NCBI GenBank assembly: GCA_964621185.1
Contig: CAZULM010000005.1
Coordinates: forward strand, 1 to 64,000
Length of the DNA stretch: 64,000 nucleotides
From: M3007 sp964621185
GTDB taxonomy: Bacteria > Bacteroidota > Bacteroidia > Chitinophagales > Saprospiraceae
Direction of reading: 5' to 3'
Below are positions 7,609 to 14,523 of the stretch, piece after piece. Under the pieces are notes generated by a model that saw only the letters and a list, made by a program, of their open reading frames with translations, did no database searches and had not been told where the DNA came from. Numbering within the stretch: the first letter of the stretch is position 1; each line of letters opens with the position of its first letter. The position numbers were made by a program, and so were the translations under genes.

Positions 7609-8808
7609 TTAAATGCCCTTCAGGTTGGCTGAGGCAGCGATTTCATCCGCAATATCCTGGGCTACGGCTGTTTTGCCTTTTACCTGGAAAGCGGTCTTGC
7701 TGCCATCGCGGCGCAAAATGGTGATCTTGTTGGTATCGTGCCCAAAGCCGGCGCCCTTGTCCTGCATGGAATTGAGCACGATGAAATCGAGGTTCTTTTT
7801 TTCCAGTTTCAACAGCGCGTTTTTTTCCTCGTTGTTGGTCTCAAGGGCAAAACCGACGAGTATTTGATGGCCCTGCTTGATCCGTCCCAAGGCAGCGGCG
7901 ATGTCCACCGTCTTGGCCAGTTCCAGGCTGAGGTCGCCGTCCTGCTTTTTGATCTTGCTGTCGGAATATACTTTTGGCCGGTAGTCTGCCACAGCGGCGG
8001 CCATGACGGCAATGTCGGTTTTGGGGAAAACAGCCATGCAGGCATCGTGCATTTCTTGGGCGGTATTGACGGCGACAACCTTGATGCTGCTGCTTTGGGG
8101 TTTGATATCCGTTGGCCCCAGCACAAGGGTCACTTCCGATCCGCCGCGGTGCAGCGCTTCTGCGATGGCGATGCCCATTTTTCCGGTCGAGTGGTTGCCG
8201 AGGAAACGGACCGGGTCTAAAGGTTCAAAGGTCGGGCCGGCGGTGACCAGCGATTTTTTCCCGAGGAAAATCCCATGGCCGGCGCCAGAAAGCTTTCGCT
8301 CCAGGTACGCCAGGATGTTTTCCGGTTCTGCCATGCGCCCATCGCCCACGAGCCCGCTGGCCAATTCGCCGTGCTCCACGGGAATGATGTGTACCCCATG
8401 ATCTTGAAGCCGGGCCACGTTTGCCTGGGTCGCCGGGTGGCGCCACATATCTACATCCATGGCCGGGGCGACAAAAACAGGGCATCTTGCGGAGAGATAA
8501 ACGGCGCTCAACACATTGTCGCACAGGCCGTTAGCCAGTTTTGCCAAGGTGTTCGCCGTGGCCGGCGCGATCAGGAGCGCATCGGCCCAAAGCCCCAACT
8601 CGACGTGGTTGTTCCATCCCGCATCGGAGTGGACATCCATCAAAACGCTGCGCTTGGAAAGGGTGGAAAGGGTAAGGGGCGTTATGAAATCTGCGGCAGA
8701 AGCTGTCATCAATACCTGTACTTCCGCGCCTTTTTTCACCAAAAGGCGGACAAGATGCGCAGCTTTGTAGGCTGCGATGGAGCCGGAAATGCCGAGGATG
8801 ACTTTCAT
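7609..8808 (-). CDS. coaBC: Bifunctional phosphopantothenoylcysteine decarboxylase / phosphopantothenate-cysteine ligase
   Basis: This enzyme makes 4'-phosphopantetheine for coenzyme A in two steps: CoaB joins cysteine to 4'-phosphopantothenate using CTP, then CoaC decarboxylates the product using FMN. The 399-residue length is standard. The CoaC half starts with GISGSIAAYKAAHL (flavin binding) and includes ALLIAPATANTLAKLANG and the APAMDVDMW substrate loop. The CoaB half has FLGNHSTGKMG, AVADYRP and the KIKK motif followed by LVGFALET. The start ATG at 8808 immediately precedes the Rossmann-like strand. It follows rpoZ after a 146-base gap filled with heptad repeats, and porD follows after about 70 bases. 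Confidence 0.97.
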   Translation of the reverse strand: MKVILGISGSIAAYKAAHLVRLLVKKGAEVQVLMTASAADFITPLTLSTLSKRSVLMDVHSDAGWNNHVELGLWADALLIAPATANTLAKLANGLCDNVLSAVYLSARCPVFVAPAMDVDMWRHPATQANVARLQDHGVHIIPVEHGELASGLVGDGRMAEPENILAYLERKLSGAGHGIFLGKKSLVTAGPTFEPLDPVRFLGNHSTGKMGIAIAEALHRGGSEVTLVLGPTDIKPQSSSIKVVAVNTAQEMHDACMAVFPKTDIAVMAAAVADYRPKVYSDSKIKKQDGDLSLELAKTVDIAAALGRIKQGHQILVGFALETNNEEKNALLKLEKKNLDFIVLNSMQDKGAGFGHDTNKITILRRDGSKTAFQVKGKTAVAQDIADEIAASANLKGI

Positions 8809-8820
8809 CGTTGATTGGTT

Positions 8821-8945
8821 TCAGGATTTGGGTTTCGGGTTTCGGGTTCACAATATTTATTGAAATCCATGAAAAGGTATTTCAAGTTCAGCAGGAATTT
8901 TGTTAACCTGAAACCCGAAACCCGAAACCCGAAACCCGAAAGCTG
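8821..8945. repeat. CCCGAAA heptad repeats in an inverted pair
   Basis: Left arm (about 8821-8850) reads as GGGTTTC units; right arm (about 8907-8945) has four to five consecutive CCCGAAA units ending with a GCTGAAACCC variant. The arms are reverse complements and could fold into a large hairpin with a spacer of roughly 55 bases. The same heptad occurs at 23341-23472 (inverted pair) and 27226-27244 (single). It separates rpoZ from coaBC. Confidence 0.8.
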
Positions 8946-8954
8946 AAACCCTGA

Positions 8955-9293
8955 TTATTGCGGCTCCCTGTCTTCCACATAGCGCCACTGGATCTCGTCT
9001 TGCAAGAACTCGTTGGCGGCGATGATGGCGGTGTTGGGCAGCCGTTCGTAGAACTTGGAGATTTCGATCTGTTCTTTGTTCTCCTGTACCTCTTCGATGG
9101 TATCGGTGTTCACGGCGAATTCTTCGAGCTTGCGCTGGATCTCCCATTTCAGGTCGCTGGAGATCTGGCGCGCGCGTTTGCTCACGATCACCAGGCTCTC
9201 ATAGATGTTGCCCGTTTTGGCCACCAGTTCCAGCACGTCGCGGGGCTGTACATTTGGGTCGAGGCCTTGGGCTTTAGTTTTGATATCGCTCAT
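8955..9293 (-). CDS. rpoZ: RNA polymerase omega subunit (Rpb6/RpoZ family)
   Basis: The 112-residue protein fits the Bacteroidota omega family, which helps assemble and stabilise RNA polymerase by binding the beta' subunit. The conserved core is visible: NIYESLVIVSKRARQIS, then KLEEFA after a short helix, and a C-terminal AIIAANEFLQDEIQWRY. Omega from this phylum is divergent from E. coli RpoZ, so recognition relies on the KRARQI pattern and on context. It lies 36 bases after bamD and ahead of coaBC, the usual position of rpoZ in this phylum. Transcription probably starts at the bamD promoter. Confidence 0.85.
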   Translation of the reverse strand: MSDIKTKAQGLDPNVQPRDVLELVAKTGNIYESLVIVSKRARQISSDLKWEIQRKLEEFAVNTDTIEEVQENKEQIEISKFYERLPNTAIIAANEFLQDEIQWRYVEDREPQ

Positions 9294-9329
9294 ATTGTTG
9301 TGATATAGAATTTTTTTTTGTGATTTGGC

Positions 9330-10148
9330 TTAGGATTTGAGGCGTTTCCTGACGAATGTACGTGCTTTTTCGCTCTCTTTTTTGATGTCTTTTATTTCTT
9401 TGGCGTATTTGCTTTTGGGGTATTTTTCAAGGAAATCATTGCAGCGGACAACTGTTTGGGCATAGCGGTCGGCTTTTTTCTCGATCACAGAGTTTTCGCT
9501 CAACAGGTAATTCGATTTGGCAATCAGGTAGCGGACCCGCTCCACGTCTGGGCTTTCGGGGTAGTCGCGCAGGAGGTTGTCGAAAGAAATGACCGCCGAC
9601 TGGTATTGGCGTAGGTCGTAATACAATTGCCCTTCCCCGAAGGCTTTTTGTTCCAGTTTGCGGCGCATCTCGTCGATCAGGTCGTTGCATTTCTCAACTC
9701 GTGGGGATTTAGGGAAAAGGTTGACAAAAAGCTGGAATTCGTCGATGGCGGTAATGGTGTTGCTTTGATCGAGGCGGTATGCTGGCGACATTTGGTAGTT
9801 GGAATAAGCTGACATGTAAGCAGCTTCTTCCCTAAACTCCGAATTGATGAAAGTGTTGGAAAAAGTTTTGAAATAATAGGCAGCGAGCAAGTACTGCTTG
9901 GTGTTGTAATGGCAGTACGCGTACTGGTAATAAGCTTTTTCCGCACGGGCATCGCCGCGCAAGGTATTGAGTACCAAGTCAAAAAGCGTGAGCGCCCGCT
10001 GGTAGTTCTCTTTTTCGTAATATTCGAAAGCCTTTGACAGTATCAACTCCGCATTGCCGCTCGTTCGGGTTTTTTCGAAGGAACTTTTGCAAGATGGGGC
10101 CAAAAACAGCGTCAGGAAAAAGAGCAGCCAGCCGGTCGATTTTCTCAT
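9330..10148 (-). CDS. bamD: Outer membrane protein assembly factor BamD (lipoprotein)
   Basis: BamD is the essential lipoprotein of the beta-barrel assembly machinery and guides barrel precursors to BamA. The 272-residue product has a signal ending LFLAPSC, a usable although atypical lipobox, with lipid attachment at Cys21. TPR repeats follow: LSKAFEYYEKENYQRALTLF, AYYQYAYCHYNTKQYLLAAYYF and the LYYDLRQYQSAVISFDNLL block. Length is typical of the family in Bacteroidota. An in-frame TTG at 10157 overlaps the -7 box and can be dismissed; ATG 10148 lies where transcription is expected to begin. First gene of the bamD-rpoZ-coaBC-porD cluster. Confidence 0.93.
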   Translation of the reverse strand: MRKSTGWLLFFLTLFLAPSCKSSFEKTRTSGNAELILSKAFEYYEKENYQRALTLFDLVLNTLRGDARAEKAYYQYAYCHYNTKQYLLAAYYFKTFSNTFINSEFREEAAYMSAYSNYQMSPAYRLDQSNTITAIDEFQLFVNLFPKSPRVEKCNDLIDEMRRKLEQKAFGEGQLYYDLRQYQSAVISFDNLLRDYPESPDVERVRYLIAKSNYLLSENSVIEKKADRYAQTVVRCNDFLEKYPKSKYAKEIKDIKKESEKARTFVRKRLKS

Positions 10149-10154
10149 AGGGCG

Positions 10155-10182
10155 CAAAAGTACGATTTTTAGGTGAAAACAA
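10155..10182 (-). promoter_or_regulatory. Promoter of bamD, suggesting a leaderless mRNA
   Basis: On the minus strand TACTTTTG (10155-10162) matches TAnnTTTG exactly, with TTG at 10180-10182 after a 17-base spacer. Only six bases separate the box from the bamD ATG, so transcription would start at or next to the start codon. Confidence 0.6.
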
Positions 10183-10232
10183 GCGTTTGAGTTTCAAATG
10201 TTGTCTTAACGCAAATAGTGTCGGATATGCGG

Positions 10233-11624
10233 CTACAACTCCTTCATTTCCGACACCAGCTTACCCAACATGTCTTTCGCGTCGCCAAACAGCATCTTGG
10301 TTTTGGGATGGAAGAAAAGCTCGTTTTCGATGCCGGCATAACCTGCCCTCATGCTGCGCTTCATCACGATGACGTTCTTGGCCTCCCACACCTTCAGCAC
10401 GGGCATCCCGTAAATCGGGCTACCGGGGTCGTTTTCGGCGGCTGGGTTCACCACGTCGTTGGCGCCCACCACGATCACGACGTCCGTCGAGTTCATGGAT
10501 GGGTTGGCGTCTTCCATTTCCACCAGCTTGGGGTAGGGCACATCGGCCTCAGCCAGCAATACGTTCATGTGGCCCGGCATACGCCCTGCCACGGGGTGAA
10601 TGGCGAAAGTGACTTCGACACCTTTTTCTTCCAGCTTTTTTTCCAGTTCATGGCAAATATGTTGCGCTTGTGCCACTGCCAGCCCGTATCCGGGGACAAT
10701 GGTCACCTTGTTGGCATAGGCGCACAGGATGGCCGTATCGGTCAGGTTGATCTCTTTGACTACCTGGTCGGCGCCGCCGCCCTCACGCGCTGCGCCGCCG
10801 CCGCCGAAGGAGCCGATGATGACGTTGAGCAGCGAGCGGTTCATGGCATTGCACATCAAAACGGTGAGGATCGTGCCGGCAGAGCCGACCAAGATACCGC
10901 CCGTAAGCATCACCGGGTTGTTGTACAAAAAGCCGCCAAAAGCTGCCGCCATGCCCGTGAAGGAGTTCAACAAGGATATGACGACGGGCATGTCGGCGCC
11001 GCCGATTGGCATGACAAACAGCACGCCGTACAAGGCCGAAAGCCCCAAGAGCAGCCAAACAACACTTCCGCCGAACACTTCAGGCGAAGCGACTGCCACG
11101 CCGAGCACCACAAAAATGAGCAGCAGGAGCAGGAGGTTGAAATAGGTGAGGGCTTTGGCGGAAAAATCTTTGATCTTTTCGTCGAGCTTCCCGTAGGCGA
11201 TGATACTGCCGGTGAACGACACGGTGCCGATGACCAGGCCCAGAAACACCACCAACAGATATCCGGGCGAGCCGTCCGGGTGGCTGTGGAATTCGACAAT
11301 GGAGATGATGGCGGCACAAGCGCCGCCCATGCCGTTGAAAAAGGACACCATCTGGGGCATGGCGGTCATTTTCACTTTCATGGCCATCATCCAGCCGATG
11401 ACGGTGCCGAGCGCCATGGCGGCCAGTATCCAGGGGATATTGCCGATGCGCTGCCCGCCGTCGTGCTCGTGGAAAAGTATGGTGCCGAGTATGGCGAGGA
11501 ACATGCCCGTTGCGGCCACCAGGTTGCCCTTGCGGGCAGAATCGGGGCTGCTGAGCTGTTTCAGGCCGACGATAAAGGTGATGGAGCCTATCAAATATGA
11601 AAGCTGGAGTAATAATTTCGACAT
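10233..11624 (-). CDS. pntB: NAD(P) transhydrogenase subunit beta
   Basis: PntB carries the membrane proton channel domain and the NADP(H)-binding domain III of the proton-translocating transhydrogenase, which uses the proton gradient to reduce NADP+ with NADH. The 463-residue protein begins with about eight hydrophobic helices, followed by domain III with PGYGLAVAQAQH, the AIHPVAGRMPGHMNVLLAEADVPY block, GANDVVNPAAENDPGSPI and KRSMRAGYAGIENELF, all family signatures. ATG 11624 begins a membrane helix with a 20-base gap after pntA2. It is the last gene of the pnt operon read on the minus strand. Confidence 0.97.
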   Translation of the reverse strand: MSKLLLQLSYLIGSITFIVGLKQLSSPDSARKGNLVAATGMFLAILGTILFHEHDGGQRIGNIPWILAAMALGTVIGWMMAMKVKMTAMPQMVSFFNGMGGACAAIISIVEFHSHPDGSPGYLLVVFLGLVIGTVSFTGSIIAYGKLDEKIKDFSAKALTYFNLLLLLLIFVVLGVAVASPEVFGGSVVWLLLGLSALYGVLFVMPIGGADMPVVISLLNSFTGMAAAFGGFLYNNPVMLTGGILVGSAGTILTVLMCNAMNRSLLNVIIGSFGGGGAAREGGGADQVVKEINLTDTAILCAYANKVTIVPGYGLAVAQAQHICHELEKKLEEKGVEVTFAIHPVAGRMPGHMNVLLAEADVPYPKLVEMEDANPSMNSTDVVIVVGANDVVNPAAENDPGSPIYGMPVLKVWEAKNVIVMKRSMRAGYAGIENELFFHPKTKMLFGDAKDMLGKLVSEMKEL

Positions 11625-11644
11625 GATGGATCTGGTTGTAGCTG

Positions 11645-11944
11645 CTATTTCTTTTTCTTGAACATTTCGAGCATCCGGTTCGTGACGACAAATCCGCCGA
11701 CAACGTTCAGGGTGCCCATGAGGACCGCCAAAAAGCCCAAGGAAAGGGCCAGGTAATCGTCGCTGTGCGCATGGCCCATCACGATGATGGCGCCGATGAT
11801 CACCACCCCGTGGATGGCGTTTGCCCCCGACATGAGCGGGGTGTGGAGGATGGCAGGCACGTTCGATATTACCTCTATCCCGAGCAGGATCGAAAGGATA
11901 ACAATGTAGATGGTATCCTGATTATCGATGAAAAAACTGGTCAT
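11645..11944 (-). CDS. pntAB: NAD(P) transhydrogenase subunit alpha, membrane part (PntA2)
   Basis: In many bacteria the alpha subunit is split; this 99-residue protein is the membrane half. It has three hydrophobic segments, including YIVILSILLGIEVISNVPAI and GVVIIGAIIVMG, with the conserved LHTPLMSGANAIHGVV between, then VVGGFVVTNRMLEMFKKKK at the end. It stands 20 bases ahead of pntB. A DinB-family gene separates it from the soluble alpha half. Confidence 0.94.
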   Translation of the reverse strand: MTSFFIDNQDTIYIVILSILLGIEVISNVPAILHTPLMSGANAIHGVVIIGAIIVMGHAHSDDYLALSLGFLAVLMGTLNVVGGFVVTNRMLEMFKKKK

Positions 11945-11968
11945 GAAAAGGACGTTTAATTGTTATGG

Positions 11969-12454
11969 TCAAACATAGGGGCTCATGCTGAAGCTGCTTT
12001 TAAGCCCGGCGTTTGGTATGATTTGAATCAGGTGGTGCTTCAGGTGTTCCACATAGTCGGCCATGATGAACCGCAAGGTGTATGGGCCTGCGCCTGAAAT
12101 GGTTATGGTATTGTCGAGCTTTGAAGCGTCGGTGAAGCTGATGATATGTGCCAGATGCCGGTTGGCAGAAGCCCATAAGGCAATGATGTCTGCCCATTGC
12201 TGGGCCTGGTATTGCTGTGCCTTGACCCAATCATCCTGTTCGTAGCCGACGAAATCCACATTTCCCGGAGCGATCATGGTGCGCACGAATTTTTGCTGGT
12301 TGTTGCCTGCCGAGTCGATCAAATGGCCGAGTATTTCTTTTTTCGACCATTTCTCAGGGCTTGGCTTAACGGAAGCGTCCGAATCGGCAATTTCTTGCAA
12401 TCGGGGCTCTAATGCGGCGATTATTTCCAGCAATTCTCGGGCAGTGGACTCCAT
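11969..12454 (-). CDS. DinB family protein inside the pnt operon
   Basis: A 161-residue four-helix-bundle protein of the DinB/YfiT-like superfamily. The family pattern is seen in EKWSKKEILGHLIDSAGNNQQKF, where the His belongs to the usual metal-binding triad; the other ligands are likely the HLAHI and VEHLKHHLIQI histidines. Members are often metal-dependent thiol transferases or of unknown function; I cannot assign a substrate. It begins 12 bases after pntA1 and ends 24 bases before pntA2 on the same strand, so it is almost certainly cotranscribed with the transhydrogenase although no functional link is known to me. Confidence 0.85.
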   Translation of the reverse strand: MESTARELLEIIAALEPRLQEIADSDASVKPSPEKWSKKEILGHLIDSAGNNQQKFVRTMIAPGNVDFVGYEQDDWVKAQQYQAQQWADIIALWASANRHLAHIISFTDASKLDNTITISGAGPYTLRFIMADYVEHLKHHLIQIIPNAGLKSSFSMSPYV

Positions 12455-12466
12455 GACGTTGCCAGA

Positions 12467-13597
12467 TTATGCAGCCAAAACCGATTTCATCCGCCCGCTC
12501 ACCACCGCGCCGTCGTGTGCGATGCAGGTGCCGGCAACGATGTCGTCGTCGAAGTTCAGGTTCAGGTTGCCTTTTTCCACGATCAGCTTCATAAAGTTGA
12601 CCACGTTCTTTCCGAACATCACGCTGGCGTCTTTTGGCGTAGAGCCGGCCAGGTTAGAGTCGCCGATGATGCAGACCCCGTTGCTGCTGCGGATGGTCTT
12701 CCGGTCTTCGGTTAGGGCGCAGTTGCCGCCGGTGGAGGCGGCGAGGTCAACGATTACCGCCCCGTTTTTCATGGCTTCAACGGTTTCTTTGCGCAGCAGC
12801 AGCGGGGCTTGTCGGCCAGGTATCTGGGCGGTGCAGATCACGACGTCTGCTGCGATGGCATGGTCGTGGATCAGTTGCGCCTGCCGTTGCTTGAACTCCT
12901 CTGTCTGTTCCACGGCGTACCCGCCGGCTGCTTTGTCGTCAGTGGCGCCTTCCACTTCTACAAATTTTGCGCCCAGGCTGAGCACCTCTTCCTTGGCGGC
13001 TGCCCGCACGTCGAAGGCTTCGACGACGGCGCCAAGGCGTTTGGCGGTGGCGATGGCTTGCAGGCCTGCCACGCCCGCGCCGAGTATCAGCACTTTTGCC
13101 GGCTTTATGGTGCCGGCAGCAGTCATAAACATGGGGAAAAAGGTGGGCAGGTGGTATGCGGCGCTCAGCACTGCTTTGTAGCCGGCCACGGTCGCCATGG
13201 AGGAAAGCACGTCGAGCGCTTGGGCGCGGGTGGTGCGCGGCGCCATGTCGAGGCTGAACGCTGTGACCTTTGCTTTGAGGAGCCCGTCGAGGATGTCGCG
13301 CTGCGTGAGCGGGTTCATTTGGCCTATGATGATTTGCCCTGCCGAGAGCCTTGCAACCGAATCGTCTCCGAGCGGGTTGATTTTTACCAGGATCTGCGCC
13401 TGTTTCAGCACAGTGGGGTGGTCGGCTATGGTAGCGCCCTGGGCTTCGTAACTCGCGTCATTGAAGAAAGCGCCGGCGCCGGCGCCTTTTTCCACGATGA
13501 CCTTTTCAATGCCGAGTTTAAGTAGTGCCGCAACCGAATCAGGGGTGACGGCGACACGCTGTTCTCCGTCTGTTTCTTTTAAAATGCCAAGCGTCAT
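12467..13597 (-). CDS. pntAA: NAD(P) transhydrogenase subunit alpha, NAD(H)-binding part (PntA1)
   Basis: This is the soluble domain I that binds NAD(H) and passes hydride to PntB domain III. The 376-residue protein starts MTLGILKETDGEQRVAVTP, the typical opening of the alanine dehydrogenase/PNT N-terminal domain. The NAD-binding Rossmann motif LILGAGVAGLQAIATAKRLG is central, followed by FDVR and then DVVICTAQIPGRQAPLL. The RQD-type loop of domain I appears as PRTTRAQALDVLSS. ATG 13597 is chosen over more upstream frame-open starts because homologues begin here. Two near-consensus -7 boxes (TACTTTCG at 13619-13626 and 13648-13655, minus strand) precede it. First gene of pntA1-dinB-pntA2-pntB. 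Confidence 0.95.
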   Translation of the reverse strand: MTLGILKETDGEQRVAVTPDSVAALLKLGIEKVIVEKGAGAGAFFNDASYEAQGATIADHPTVLKQAQILVKINPLGDDSVARLSAGQIIIGQMNPLTQRDILDGLLKAKVTAFSLDMAPRTTRAQALDVLSSMATVAGYKAVLSAAYHLPTFFPMFMTAAGTIKPAKVLILGAGVAGLQAIATAKRLGAVVEAFDVRAAAKEEVLSLGAKFVEVEGATDDKAAGGYAVEQTEEFKQRQAQLIHDHAIAADVVICTAQIPGRQAPLLLRKETVEAMKNGAVIVDLAASTGGNCALTEDRKTIRSSNGVCIIGDSNLAGSTPKDASVMFGKNVVNFMKLIVEKGNLNLNFDDDIVAGTCIAHDGAVVSGRMKSVLAA

Positions 13598-13823
13598 GGT
13601 TAGGTGATTTGTGACTATCGAAAGTACTTGTGGTTTTTTTGAAGTGCCGAAAGTAGGCAGAATCTCAAAAGTCGAAATAATTGTTTGAAAAAATGCGCAG
13701 AAAAAATTTAAAAAGCAGCGTTTTATTGGGCATTTGTCTCTGAATTTAGACAAATTGACTAATATCAACTGCCTTGCGCAACCACGTTTGTTGAATTCGT
13801 CGTACCTTGGAAGGTAATTTTTG

Positions 13824-13831
13824 TATGTTTG
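13824..13831 (+). promoter_or_regulatory. -7 box directly before the GNAT gene
   Basis: TATGTTTG matches TAnnTTTG exactly and ends six bases before the ATG at 13838. A -33 TTTG at an accepted distance is not obvious. If used, the transcript would start at or beside the start codon. Confidence 0.5.
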
Positions 13832-13837
13832 CAAGGC

Positions 13838-14398
13838 ATGAATGTCGTGTTTACAACCGTCAACTCCCATTTGGAAGTTTCCCAAATACTTGATTTACAA
13901 TCAAATAATCTTGCATTGGCCCTGTCGCCGGAAGTAGCAAAGGCTGATGGCTTTGTGACCGTTCAGCATGACCCTGATGTATTGTGGCGCATGAACCAAC
14001 ATTCACCATCCATCATCGCGAAGGACGGGGATTTGGTGGTAGGCTATGCTTTGATCATGCCGCCTTCATTTGCGCCGCAAGTGCCGATCCTTGAACCGAT
14101 GTTTAATTTGCTGGAAACCTTGGAGCGCGGCGGTGTGCCGATAGGGCGCCAATCCCGATGGTTTGTGATGGGGCAGGTGTGCGTGCGGGAGGGCTATCGC
14201 GGCAAAGGGATATTCGAGGGCATGTTTTTGAAAATGCGGGAAGTTTGCCACAGTGAATATGATTTCACCTTGACAGAGGTAGCGTTGAGCAACCCTCGCT
14301 CTTTGCGGGCGCACGAAAAAGTTGGGTTTGTGCCCTTTCATGATTATCATGAACACTTGACGGGCCAAGCCTGGAGGATGCTTATTTTGGACTTTTGA
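13838..14398 (+). CDS. GNAT family N-acetyltransferase
   Basis: The 186-residue protein resembles GCN5-related acetyltransferases that move an acetyl group from acetyl-CoA to an amine. The acetyl-CoA binding motif A is visible as VREGYRGKGIFEGMFLKMRE, preceded by the beta strand WFVMGQVC and followed by LTEVALSNPRSLRAHEKVGF, the usual motif B with the aromatic-containing helix. The N-terminal third is less typical, so the substrate cannot be predicted. A TTG at 13829 in frame lies inside the -7 box, so ATG 13838 is preferred. It is divergent from the pnt operon and precedes the giant adhesin by 125 bases without evidence of cotranscription. Confidence 0.85.
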   Translation: MNVVFTTVNSHLEVSQILDLQSNNLALALSPEVAKADGFVTVQHDPDVLWRMNQHSPSIIAKDGDLVVGYALIMPPSFAPQVPILEPMFNLLETLERGGVPIGRQSRWFVMGQVCVREGYRGKGIFEGMFLKMREVCHSEYDFTLTEVALSNPRSLRAHEKVGFVPFHDYHEHLTGQAWRMLILDF

Positions 14399-14523
14399 CA
14401 ATTTAGGACTTTTTTTCCTCAATTGTGATAAATTCAGATTTTTTGCTGAAATACTTTTGACCCGAACGAAATCAATTTTTTTGAACCAACTTTTATTGTT
14501 CTGTACTTCTTAGCAATACCCGC

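Noticed and set aside
8907..8945. Telomere-like or phase-variable tandem heptads
   Set aside because: Only a few units, lying in an intergenic inverted pair and not in a coding region or contig end.
10218..11600. Long plus-strand open frame of 460 codons, very His-rich
   Set aside because: It is the antisense shadow of pntB; the His-rich composition results from reading that gene backwards.
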